Source: JBILCM01 sp044353165
GTDB lineage: Bacteria; Bacillota; Bacilli; Paenibacillales; YIM-B00363
DNA: 37,446 nucleotides
Direction: 5' to 3'
NCBI GenBank assembly: GCA_044353165.1
Contig: JBILCM010000019.1
Span: forward strand, 1-37,446
Positions 1-7,683 of this stretch are shown here, piece after piece (within the stretch, counting starts at the first letter, position 1; every line of letters starts with the position of its first letter). Below the pieces are notes generated by a model. The model was not told where the DNA came from. It saw nothing but the letters and a program-made list of their open reading frames with translations, and ran no database searches. Made by a program: the position numbers and the translations under genes.

Positions 1-595
1 TCGCTGTGAAGGGGCGATCCGGTTCAGACAAGGCTTTGCCGAGTACCGCGAGCTCTTTCTCCATCAGTAAACCGGAGACCGCAGGCAAATAATGCGCGAT
101 GCCTTCCGTTGAAGCGTGTGCGCGGTGCGCAGCGCCGAACGCATCGTTCACATATACATCCGCTAGCGATGCGAATGCTTTCGCGAGCGCGGGATCATTG
201 TTCTCTTCCCCGGGGTAGAAGCGAACATTCTCTAGCAACAAGACATTGCCGTCCGCCATAGCCGCCACTTGCGCCGCCACCGCTTCGCCGACCGCCTCAT
301 CGGCTTTCGCCACGGGTCGGCCGAGCAACTCGGACAATCGCACCGCCGCTGGCGTTAAGCGTAATTCTTCAACCACTTTCCCTTTGGGACGTCCGAGATG
401 GCTTGCGAGAATGACTTTCGCACCGCGTTCCACCAAGTACGCAATCGTCGGGACCGTCTCGCGAATCCGCGTATCGTCTGTGATCTGCGAACCGTCTAGC
501 GGCACATTGAAATCCACACGCACGAACACTTTCAACCCTGCAACGTCAAGATCGCGCACACTTTTCTTGGCGTAAGATATTTTACTTGTCGACAT
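1..595 (-). CDS. pgk: Phosphoglycerate kinase, N-terminal part (cut by window start)
   Basis: Phosphoglycerate kinase transfers the acyl phosphate of 1,3-bisphosphoglycerate to ADP in glycolysis (cytoplasm). The reading frame opens at an ATG (593-595) and runs to base 1 with no stop, giving about 198 codons, roughly the N-terminal half of a ~394-residue enzyme. Visible family motifs are VFVRVDFNVPLDG near residue 25 (substrate-binding arginine and aspartate), ILASHLGRPKG near residue 62, LLLENVRFYPGEE near residue 120 and YVNDAFGAAHRAHAS near residue 150. A GGGGGAAGG ribosome binding site precedes the ATG. It lies downstream of gap in the cggR-gap-pgk order known from Bacillus. Identification is firm; the C-terminal nucleotide-binding half lies outside the window. 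Confidence 0.96.
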   Translation of the reverse strand, partial: MSTSKISYAKKSVRDLDVAGLKVFVRVDFNVPLDGSQITDDTRIRETVPTIAYLVERGAKVILASHLGRPKGKVVEELRLTPAAVRLSELLGRPVAKADEAVGEAVAAQVAAMADGNVLLLENVRFYPGEENNDPALAKAFASLADVYVNDAFGAAHRAHASTEGIAHYLPAVSGLLMEKELAVLGKALSEPDRPFTA

Positions 596-632
596 CTTGC
601 CTTCCCCCATTTCTCCTGCATAAATCCGCCAA

Positions 633-660
633 AAGGCGCCCTATATTGCCAGAGCGCCTT
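633..660 (-). terminator. Intercistronic hairpin between gap and pgk
   Basis: Ten paired positions (one G-U) with an 8-nt loop sit 26 bases after the gap stop codon and are followed on the minus strand by only four T residues. The hairpin is strong but the U-tract is short, so it is better read as a partial terminator or an mRNA 3'-end stabiliser that would let gap be expressed above pgk. No promoter for pgk was seen between the hairpin and the pgk start. Confidence 0.55.
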
Positions 661-685
661 CCCCATACAGCGATGTTGCGATCTA

Positions 686-1690
686 TTACAAACCTTTGCT
701 TGCGATGAATGCAGCAAGGTCTACAACGCGGTTCGAGTAACCCCATTCATTATCATACCATGATACGACTTTCACCATATTGCCTTCCACAACCATGGTC
801 GATAGCGCGTCAATTGTCGAGGACGCTGGATCTCCATTGTAATCGCTGGAGACGAGCGGTTCTTCGGAATAATTCATAATGCCCTTGAGCGGTCCTTGTG
901 CAGCAGCCTTCAAGGCGCCGTTCACTTCTTCCACCGTGACATTGCGGGACAATTCCGCCACCAAGTCCGTCACAGATACGTTCGGTGTCGTCACACGGAA
1001 TGCCATACCGTTCAACTTGCCCTTCAACTCAGGCAATACGAGAGAAACCGCTTTGGCTGCACCCGTCGTGGATGGGATGATATTCTCAGCCGCTGCGCGC
1101 GAACGGCGCAAATCTTTGTGCGGGAGATCGAGCACTTGCTGGTCATTCGTGTACGAATGCACCGTCGTCATCATGCCCTTCACGATCCCGAATTGATCGT
1201 TGAGCACTTTCGCGAATGGAGCCAAGCAGTTCGTTGTACACGATGCATTGGAGATGACCGTATGTTGAGCTGGATCGTACTTGTCTTCGTTCACACCTAA
1301 GACGATGGTGATGTCTTCGTTCGTCGCAGGCGCAGAGATGATGACCTTCTTCGCCCCGCCCTTGAGGTGAGCTTCGGCTTTCTCTTTCGCTGTGAAAATA
1401 CCTGTCGATTCAACGACAATCTCAGCACCCACACTAGCCCAAGGCAAGTTGCCTGGATCACGTTCGGAGAATACTTTCACGGTCTTGCCATTGACGATGA
1501 GCGCGCCTTCTGCCGCTTGAACATCTGCATCCAACCGGCCGTGCGTTGTGTCATATCGCAACAGATGCGCGAGCGTATTCACATCTGTCAAATCGTTGAT
1601 TGCGACAATCTCCACTGCGGGATTGCTCAGCGCTGCACGGAACACGTTGCGGCCAATACGGCCAAATCCATTAATACCTACTTTAACCAT
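686..1690 (-). CDS. gap: Glyceraldehyde-3-phosphate dehydrogenase, glycolytic NAD type (GapA-like)
   Basis: This enzyme oxidises and phosphorylates glyceraldehyde-3-phosphate to 1,3-bisphosphoglycerate with NAD+. The 334-residue protein has the family's normal length. The N-terminus has the Rossmann motif GINGFGRIGR and Asp33 (INDLTD), which favours NAD+. The catalytic motif SNASCTTNCLAPF places the nucleophile at Cys151, with partner His178 (TTVHSYTND). The sequence closely follows B. subtilis GapA as I recall it, and differs from the gluconeogenic GapB type. The ATG is preceded by GAGGAGG at good spacing. It lies 99 bases after cggR and before pgk, so it is controlled by CggR through the promoter at 2980-3008. 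Confidence 0.98.
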   Translation of the reverse strand: MVKVGINGFGRIGRNVFRAALSNPAVEIVAINDLTDVNTLAHLLRYDTTHGRLDADVQAAEGALIVNGKTVKVFSERDPGNLPWASVGAEIVVESTGIFTAKEKAEAHLKGGAKKVIISAPATNEDITIVLGVNEDKYDPAQHTVISNASCTTNCLAPFAKVLNDQFGIVKGMMTTVHSYTNDQQVLDLPHKDLRRSRAAAENIIPSTTGAAKAVSLVLPELKGKLNGMAFRVTTPNVSVTDLVAELSRNVTVEEVNGALKAAAQGPLKGIMNYSEEPLVSSDYNGDPASSTIDALSTMVVEGNMVKVVSWYDNEWGYSNRVVDLAAFIASKGL

Positions 1691-1789
1691 TATGTTACCT
1701 CCTCAGATTGTTTATATCAAGACGCCATCTGCGAACCTAAGCGAAGCGTTTACTTCCATTCCTTTGCCTCGGCTTCGACCGGTGGTGCA

Positions 1790-2833
1790 TCATGAGTACG
1801 TTACGATTTTTCGGGCTGCTGCTTCATCGAGAATGAGGATGTCTTCTTGACCATGATGGAGTAACGCGGCGATGGCCTCAGCCTTGGTTGCGCCGCCAGC
1901 GACCGCGATCACGGTATGGGTTCGCTCGATGTCCTCAAGTCGCAATCCGATCGTCGGCGTTCGGTGGACAACGTGACCGTCACGGTCATAGTAATAACCG
2001 AACGATTCAGCGACGGCGCCCCCGTCTTTCAACTTCTCCACGATCGGTTCGGCTACGCGGCGTCGGCGCGCCATCTCCAGCGCATCCCCGATCCCGTGCA
2101 CCGCAATTTGTGCGCGTCGCACAATTTCGGACACCTCGCGAATGTTCGGCTCACTTAAGAGCGAATGCACCGCTTCCTCACCGATATCCTCGGGCACGTG
2201 CATGAGCCGGTATCCGCCGCCCGTGCGCTTGGCCATGCTGGCAGCGATCGTGCCGGATTGCAATTCCATGCTTTCACCGAGACCGCCCCGAGCGGGCACG
2301 AACAGCACACCGCGCAGATGCGGTGAAGGCGTGAGATGTTCGGCCACCGAAACAAGCGTAGATCCCCCCGTAATGGCCACGATGAGGGGTTCGACTTCTT
2401 CAAGCACGGATGCCGCTACCGCTTTCGTCAGTGCTGTAGCACCCGCTTTGCCCAGTTCACGCTTCGTGACGATGTCGTGGTCCGCATCGCCGGGAACAAC
2501 GATCACTTGCCGCAGCTCATACCGCTTCGCGATTCGCTCCTCAAGTTCGAGCAGTCCGAACCATTCCTTGACCATCGGCATCATTTCATCTAATAATGTG
2601 ACCCCGGCTTCGCTGATGCTCGTGCCGTTCGCGTCCATCACGAGTAAGCCTTGCGACTTCAAGAAATCAATCTCAGCGCGCAACACACGCTCGGTCATCT
2701 GCAGTCCTTCCGCCAATTTCCTCCGACCGCTAGCGCCCGTGTAGCGAATATGCCTGAGGATGGTATACCGCTTCTGCAGAACATCGATCATGTCCGGCGC
2801 CAATTTCTTCTGCAGTTCAAGAATGGTTCGCAC
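1790..2833 (-). CDS. cggR: Central glycolytic genes regulator CggR
   Basis: CggR is a SorC/DeoR-type repressor of the gap operon; in B. subtilis fructose-1,6-bisphosphate releases it from DNA. The 347-residue protein (B. subtilis 340) has an N-terminal winged helix-turn-helix at about residues 25-70 (RRKLAEGLQMTERVLRAEI) and a C-terminal sugar-phosphate-binding domain from about residue 90. That domain includes the phosphate-loop-like VAITGGSTLVSVAEHL. It ends with VAGGATKAEAIAALL and an ILDEAAA segment, typical of the family. The start is a GTG (2831-2833) with AGGAGG seven bases upstream. It heads the operon and should repress itself: a matching operator lies just upstream at 2936-2971. Confidence 0.97.
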   Translation of the reverse strand: MRTILELQKKLAPDMIDVLQKRYTILRHIRYTGASGRRKLAEGLQMTERVLRAEIDFLKSQGLLVMDANGTSISEAGVTLLDEMMPMVKEWFGLLELEERIAKRYELRQVIVVPGDADHDIVTKRELGKAGATALTKAVAASVLEEVEPLIVAITGGSTLVSVAEHLTPSPHLRGVLFVPARGGLGESMELQSGTIAASMAKRTGGGYRLMHVPEDIGEEAVHSLLSEPNIREVSEIVRRAQIAVHGIGDALEMARRRRVAEPIVEKLKDGGAVAESFGYYYDRDGHVVHRTPTIGLRLEDIERTHTVIAVAGGATKAEAIAALLHHGQEDILILDEAAARKIVTYS

Positions 2834-2935
2834 AGTATACCTCCTTCAACAATCGCATCCCGTTTTAGTTTTACCTGATTGTTCTGGTTACAATCCCAGC
2901 GAATGTCAGCATTATGCAACATCACGCCCTTGAGG

Positions 2936-2971
2936 GACGTAATATGTCCCACATATGCATAATGAGTCCCA
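2936..2971 (-). promoter_or_regulatory. CggR operator
   Basis: On the minus strand the site reads TGGGAC-N6-TGCA-N4-TGGGAC-N6-CGTC. This has exactly the spacing of the B. subtilis CggR operator (CGGGAC-N6-TGTC-N4-CGGGAC-N6-TGTC). The cggR-proximal half also forms the imperfect palindrome GGGAC-N7-GTCCC. It begins a few bases after the predicted transcription start, where a bound repressor would block early elongation. The site is read directly; its function is inferred from the known system. Confidence 0.85.
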
Positions 2972-2979
2972 CTCACAAT

Positions 2980-3008
2980 ATATTACTCCTCAGCTCAACG
3001 AGGTGCAA
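2980..3008 (-). promoter_or_regulatory. Sigma-A promoter of cggR-gap-pgk
   Basis: The -35 box TTGCAC and -10 box TAATAT are separated by 17 bases. Transcription would start near 2973 and leave a leader of about 140 bases before the cggR GTG. The CggR operator directly follows the -10 box. Confidence 0.75.
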
Positions 3009-3040
3009 CCTTTTTTTAACACGATGGCATTTTCATCTTC

Positions 3041-3069
3041 TTGATTTTTTGTCGACGTTGCCATATACT
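3041..3069 (+). promoter_or_regulatory. Sigma-A promoter of tRNA-Arg
   Basis: TTGATT and TATACT are separated by 17 bases. The predicted start, near 3076, lies about 24 bases before the tRNA, giving a short 5' leader suited to RNase P. It diverges from the cggR promoter; the two -35 boxes are about 33 bases apart. Confidence 0.72.
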
Positions 3070-3099
3070 TTACCTTGCTGTCGTTATTTCACCAACGAT

Positions 3100-3174
3100 G
3101 CGCTCGTGGTCCAATGGATATGACGTAGGCCTCCGGAGCCTGAGATCGGGGTTCAATTCCCTGCGAGCGCGCCA
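3100..3174 (+). tRNA. tRNA-Arg (anticodon CCG)
   Basis: A 75-nt cloverleaf: acceptor GCGCTCG pairs with CGAGCGC, G is the discriminator and CCA is encoded. The D arm is GTGGTCCAATGGATATGAC, the anticodon loop is CTCCGGA with anticodon CCG, and the T loop is GTTCAATTC. Its last 22 bases lie on the opposite strand to the final codons and stop of the YesN-like gene, an unusual convergent overlap. I recall a tRNA-Arg near clpP in B. subtilis as well, which would make it an anchor point; this comes from memory and was not checked. Confidence 0.96.
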
Positions 3175-4784
3175 CTTTCCCCTTCCTTCACCGATTGACC
3201 GTCCAATTTCGATAACACCCGGTACTTGTTAGGATATACACCCACTGCTTTCTTGAATAATTGACTGAAATAACTTTGGTTGACATAACCCACTCGACTT
3301 GCGACCTCGTTCAACCCCAAATCCGAATCCATTAATAGATGCTTCGCCTCTTCAATCCGCTTGCGATTCAGATAACTTGAGAACGTCTCTCCCGTCTCCT
3401 TAATAAACAATTGCCCCAAATATGCGCCATTGATATGCAGCGCTGCGGATAACGTCTTTAAAGACAGATTGTCCGACAGGTGCTTGTCAATATATTGGAG
3501 CACCCGCTTGATGGTCGGATTTTTCTGTTCGTCATTCTGTTCAATCTGTTCCACCACTTTCACCGCGATATCTTGAAGCCAAAGTGAAAGTTCATCGATG
3601 TTCTTCATCTGCTGGACTTGCGCATACAAGCTGACCTCTTGATCTACCATCACGCGCGTACTGATTTTTAGCTCTTGGAGCGCGCTGAACATGTAACAGA
3701 TTAATTCGACGGAATGGTTATGTATTTGATGGGGGGTGATGTTGGTCATCTGTGCGAATCGCCGGTAGACGTCATGGATCAACCGCTTGACTTCCACTCT
3801 GTTCTTGGCCACAAGTGCCCCTTTGATATTCTCCAACGATGGCGACCATTCATGAAAAATGATTTGTTGATGTTGTGCCACCGATTGATGTTGGACCAAG
3901 GTGTTCGGCGGCATAATAAAGCTGTATTCCATCAGATGCAGCGCCGTCTGATAACTTCGATGCACATGTACCCGTTGTTGTTCAATACTTCCCGCCGTCA
4001 TAAACACTTGATATTTTAGATACGTCCCCACGTTCGCCATCATCGGCCTTAACATCTGCTCTAACTGAGCAGGGTTGGTATATGTTCCTCCGCCGTGAAA
4101 TAAGATGACAATGTGCCCAAGCAAATCACAGAACAGAACAACGGCATCGGAATCACCCAGACTCTCTTGACCGATGTTCTCGACCGCATAGGTGATCAAA
4201 TGTTGCTTGGCAGCATCATCATCCCCTTGGAATAACACCTTGCACAAAACCACTTGTAAATCTTGCGCCCGAATATGCACTTGCAACAGGTCAAGCCGAT
4301 GCATCAGTTCTGCAGCGCTAATGCGATCCATCATCCATCGGTTTAGAATGTTGTTGCGCAAAATTGACTTTTCAGTGCGTAATTGCATTTGTTCCAGTTG
4401 TTCGTGCTCGATTTTCTTGACCACACCTAGCAACGTCTCGGATAACTCATCTTGGATGACGGGTTTTAACAAGTAATTCTCAATCCCGATCACAGCCGCT
4501 TCCTTGACAAGTGCAAAATCGTCATATCCGCTTAAGATGACGCATTTGAGGTGTGGATGAAGTTCCTTGGCGCGTCGGATCAATTCCAAGCCGTTCATCC
4601 CTGGCATCTTAATGTCTGTAATCAAGAGATGCACCCTATGATTCTCGAGTACGCGCAAAGCTTGTTCACCGTTGGTGGCTTGGCTGACGATCTCGATCCC
4701 GTAATCTTCCCAGCGCATCAACTGTAATAAACCGCTTAAAATTCGAGGTTCATCATCAACGAGCAGTGTTTTGTACAACCTCAC
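3153..4784 (-). CDS. YesN-type response regulator with AraC DNA-binding domain
   Basis: This is a two-component response regulator that should activate the neighbouring importer genes when phosphorylated by the YesM-like kinase. The 543-residue protein has a receiver domain at about residues 1-125: acidic pocket VDDE at 9-12, phosphoacceptor Asp57 (LITDIKMPG) and LLKP at the conserved lysine. A long poorly conserved linker follows. The C-terminal AraC domain (about 425-520) has two helix-turn-helix units, LSLKTLSAALHINGAYLGQL and LNEVASRVGYVNQSYFSQLF. It overlaps yesM by 29 bases, so translation is coupled. The last 22 bases run antisense through the 3' end of tRNA-Arg, and the C-terminal residues after the AraC fold (GALAGN) come from that overlap. 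No terminator was seen after it. Confidence 0.93.
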   Translation of the reverse strand: MRLYKTLLVDDEPRILSGLLQLMRWEDYGIEIVSQATNGEQALRVLENHRVHLLITDIKMPGMNGLELIRRAKELHPHLKCVILSGYDDFALVKEAAVIGIENYLLKPVIQDELSETLLGVVKKIEHEQLEQMQLRTEKSILRNNILNRWMMDRISAAELMHRLDLLQVHIRAQDLQVVLCKVLFQGDDDAAKQHLITYAVENIGQESLGDSDAVVLFCDLLGHIVILFHGGGTYTNPAQLEQMLRPMMANVGTYLKYQVFMTAGSIEQQRVHVHRSYQTALHLMEYSFIMPPNTLVQHQSVAQHQQIIFHEWSPSLENIKGALVAKNRVEVKRLIHDVYRRFAQMTNITPHQIHNHSVELICYMFSALQELKISTRVMVDQEVSLYAQVQQMKNIDELSLWLQDIAVKVVEQIEQNDEQKNPTIKRVLQYIDKHLSDNLSLKTLSAALHINGAYLGQLFIKETGETFSSYLNRKRIEEAKHLLMDSDLGLNEVASRVGYVNQSYFSQLFKKAVGVYPNKYRVLSKLDGQSVKEGESGALAGN

Positions 4785-6612
4785 GCATCTCCTCTTTTGT
4801 TTTGGCCGGTAGACGCAATGTGATCGTTACGCCCTTGTGTGTATTGTTATGAATCTGCATGCCATATTCCGGCCCATAGAACAGGCGTAACCGCTGATGC
4901 ACATTCAATAAGCCCAAACTCCCGCTATCCTTGATATCATAACGAGACAGTTCGGATTGGATCGCAAGGAGCTTGTCCACTTCAATTCCAGAACCATTGT
5001 CCTCAATTTCAATAACAATATCTGAACCTCTCAACATTCCCTTGATGATCAATTGATTATCTTCTTGATCGGGGCGAATCCCATGAATTAATGCGTTCTC
5101 CACAACCGGTTGCAAGATGTGCTTCGGTATACTGTATTCCATAATGGACGGATCGATTTCAAACTCCACGTTCAACCCCTTCTCGTAGCGAAGGCTGTGC
5201 AATTCCAAATATTTCTTACACAACTCCAACTCTTGATGAATCCCGACGATTACGCCGCCCTTAATGCTATTGCGGAACATCTGAGACAAAATCTCGATCA
5301 TCTGAGACACATGTCTTGAACCTGTTGATAATGCTTCCATCCTTATAATTTCTAACATGTTATATAGAAAGTGCGGATTGATTTGTGCTTGCAATGCATA
5401 GATCTCGGCATCCTTCTGACGCAAATTGGATACATACACTTTATCGATATACCCCGTTAACATCGTGCTCATCTGGTTCAAGCTGGATGCGATATTGCTA
5501 ATCTCATCATTGGATGTATCAATCGGGATGCGGTATGTAAGATCACCGAATTGAACTTTGCGAATCGCTTTATGGATCATCTGGATCCGCCTTGAGAATA
5601 AGCGAATGCTAATAAATCCGGAGATCAATGCGATAATGACACTCATGACAGCAATCGCAATGACCGTATTGATCGTCGCGCTTGTTTTTTCGGTGATTTG
5701 TGAACGAGGGAGAATTCCTACTACATAGTATTCCGGAGTCCTAGCCGCCTTGCTTGTGATCATGCTGTCTTCATCTAACATAATCATGTCCTGGGTATAC
5801 TTCATGCGCTCGAACTCGGGATCAATGCGTCCATAATGACGCTTTGATGTATCCAATAGCACATTGCCATCCGGCAACAAAACTACAATGTCTGCTTTGT
5901 AATTTCCGAATTTTAACTTATTGAATTCAGCAACCATCTTATCCGTGTCAAAATTGATCGATAAAATCGCAATACTCCGATTGAAGTTATTGGACGAAGC
6001 CGCCACAGACGGATTCCCGAATACGCCGCGCACATTCGCGGCAATCGTAAACACGTCGAATGTTTTGGAAAAATCATACTTTAGTGTGTATGTAGGGGTG
6101 ACGGAGATGCCATAAAATTGATCCCCCATCTCTTCGAATCGCCTTTTATTCTGCTCCGCAAAGTCGTTCTTGTCCATTAGAAAAAGGTTCGAAATCGCAT
6201 ATACATTCTCATCATTCTTCTTGAATAAGGAAGCGTCGAGAATGTCGTTGTCCTGCGCAGCCGCTGCATCCAAATAATTACGAATGAGTTTCGCTCCGGC
6301 ATAATCTTCAATCTCGAACGATTCAATCCGATTGGTGAGAAAACTCATCATGTCTTCATTCTGTACAGGATTAATGTATAACTGCTTGAGCAGCATCTTC
6401 ACCAAATCCACTTTGCGCCCAAGCGTGCTGTGCATACTTAACACCGCTTGATTGACACTGTTCTGCGCATCGCGTTCAGCAGACATTCGGATATTCTGAA
6501 TAATTGTAAAACTAAGAAAAAAAATCGTCGTCACTATGATGACCGTGTACGTCAACAAGAGACGGTTAAAAAATTTTTGTTTGAACCATCGACGGTAAAA
6601 TCCTGCAAACAT
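4756..6612 (-). CDS. YesM-type sensor histidine kinase
   Basis: This membrane sensor kinase pairs with the downstream YesN-like regulator. The 618-residue protein has a first membrane helix at about 17-39, an extracellular sensor region (dCache-like, about 40-315), a second helix at about 316-338 and a HAMP linker to about 392. A His_kinase domain follows, with phosphoacceptor His414 in QINPHFLYNMLEII. The ATPase domain has the N box VENALIHGIRP, the G1 box IEDNGSGIE and the G2 box GSLGLLNVHQRLRLFYG. All catalytic boxes are intact. The ATG at 6610-6612 has only a weak ribosome binding site. It diverges from lplB, so ligand sensing is likely tied to the substrate of the adjacent importer. The ligand cannot be read from sequence; an oligosaccharide is likely by family. 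Confidence 0.93.
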   Translation of the reverse strand: MFAGFYRRWFKQKFFNRLLLTYTVIIVTTIFFLSFTIIQNIRMSAERDAQNSVNQAVLSMHSTLGRKVDLVKMLLKQLYINPVQNEDMMSFLTNRIESFEIEDYAGAKLIRNYLDAAAAQDNDILDASLFKKNDENVYAISNLFLMDKNDFAEQNKRRFEEMGDQFYGISVTPTYTLKYDFSKTFDVFTIAANVRGVFGNPSVAASSNNFNRSIAILSINFDTDKMVAEFNKLKFGNYKADIVVLLPDGNVLLDTSKRHYGRIDPEFERMKYTQDMIMLDEDSMITSKAARTPEYYVVGILPRSQITEKTSATINTVIAIAVMSVIIALISGFISIRLFSRRIQMIHKAIRKVQFGDLTYRIPIDTSNDEISNIASSLNQMSTMLTGYIDKVYVSNLRQKDAEIYALQAQINPHFLYNMLEIIRMEALSTGSRHVSQMIEILSQMFRNSIKGGVIVGIHQELELCKKYLELHSLRYEKGLNVEFEIDPSIMEYSIPKHILQPVVENALIHGIRPDQEDNQLIIKGMLRGSDIVIEIEDNGSGIEVDKLLAIQSELSRYDIKDSGSLGLLNVHQRLRLFYGPEYGMQIHNNTHKGVTITLRLPAKTKEEMREVVQNTAR

Positions 6613-6681
6613 GAATCCAACCCCGATTCAATTTCGGCATGATATCTATAATTTTCTAAAAAAACAAAAGTTTTCAGCATA

Positions 6682-6698
6682 GATAGAAACGTTCTATC
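6682..6698. promoter_or_regulatory. Inverted repeat in the yesM-lplB divergent region
   Basis: A perfect 7-base inverted repeat, GATAGAA-acg-TTCTATC, sits midway between the divergent yesM and lplB starts. Its place and symmetry suit an operator, perhaps for the YesN-like regulator, although AraC-type regulators often use direct repeats. It does not match the cre consensus. I could not assign clear -35 and -10 boxes on either side. Function is inferred from position only. Confidence 0.4.
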
Positions 6699-6745
6699 CA
6701 CTTTAAAATAGTAGATATGTAAATCATAGAAGGGGCTCGAGTTCG

Positions 6746-7657
6746 TTGTCAAACCTAAATTTTAAATGGAGTTCTAACAAAGGAACTTTATTGCTTATGG
6801 CCATCCCCTGTGTGATTGCCTTGATTTTATTTTCTTATTTACCACTATTCGGCTGGCTGATCGCATTCTTTGACTACAAGCCAGGACTCGTCCTGTTTCA
6901 AACGAAATTTGTCGGCCTCAAGTGGTTTACGTTCGCTTTCAAGGATATGGAGATGCTGCTCATCTTACGAAACACCTTGGTGCTTAGTTTCTTAAGTCTC
7001 TTAGCCTATCCGCTCGCGATTGGATTTGCGATGTTCTTGATGGAGATGCGCAGCGCCCGCATCCGCAAGCTCGTGCAGACGTTGACCACACTGCCGAACT
7101 TTATTAGTTGGGTATTGGTTTTTTCCATCGCTTATGCCTTCTTGTCTTCGGGCGACGGCGTTCTGAACAAAATATTGCTCAATTTCAATTTGATTGAAAC
7201 CCCTCTCAATCCCTTGGCAAATCCTGAAATTGTGTGGCCGTTGCAGACAGCGATTTTGATATGGAAGACGTTAGGTTTTTCAGCCATCATCTATATCGCG
7301 GCGATTGTGGGGATCGATCAAGGGTTGTACGAAGCGGCATCGATCGATGGCGCAGGCCGGTTTCAAAAAATGTGGCACATTACGATTCCTGGCATCATCC
7401 CCACGTTCATCACATTGCTGCTGCTTGGGATTGGGAATCTGCTCAACACCGGATTCGAACAGTATTATTTGTTCAAAAACCCGCTCACACAATCGACCAT
7501 TGAGGTGCTTGATTTGTATGTGTATCGGATTGGGATCACCTTGAACAACTTCCCGTTATCCACTGCGATCGGCATGTCGAAGACGTTAGTCAGCGTCTTG
7601 TTGTTGTTCGGAGCGAATTATTTGTCAAAGAAATTGCGCGATCAGTCCATATTCTAA
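6746..7657 (+). CDS. ABC sugar importer permease, LplB type
   Basis: One of two membrane subunits of a carbohydrate (CUT1 family) ABC importer. The 303-residue protein has about six membrane helices. The cytoplasmic EAA loop that docks the ATPase is at about residue 196 (EAASIDGAGRFQKMWHITIP). The start is a TTG (6746) with AAGGGG ten bases upstream, since no ATG lies near the expected N-terminus. It leads the lplB-lplC-lipoprotein operon, 26 bases before lplC. The substrate is unknown; LplB relatives in this family usually move oligosaccharides. No glycoside hydrolase or ATPase gene lies in the cluster. Confidence 0.93.
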   Translation: MSNLNFKWSSNKGTLLLMAIPCVIALILFSYLPLFGWLIAFFDYKPGLVLFQTKFVGLKWFTFAFKDMEMLLILRNTLVLSFLSLLAYPLAIGFAMFLMEMRSARIRKLVQTLTTLPNFISWVLVFSIAYAFLSSGDGVLNKILLNFNLIETPLNPLANPEIVWPLQTAILIWKTLGFSAIIYIAAIVGIDQGLYEAASIDGAGRFQKMWHITIPGIIPTFITLLLLGIGNLLNTGFEQYYLFKNPLTQSTIEVLDLYVYRIGITLNNFPLSTAIGMSKTLVSVLLLFGANYLSKKLRDQSIF

Positions 7658-7683
7658 TTCAATGCATTGAGGAGTCGTTCGTC

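Noticed and set aside
1732..1758. Possible cre (CcpA) site in the cggR-gap gap
   Set aside because: Only the 3' half resembles the consensus; the 5' half lacks the required TGWA-like bases.
2914..3232. Small plus-strand reading frames around tRNA-Arg
   Set aside because: They cross the promoters and the tRNA itself, lack ribosome binding sites and show no protein-like pattern.
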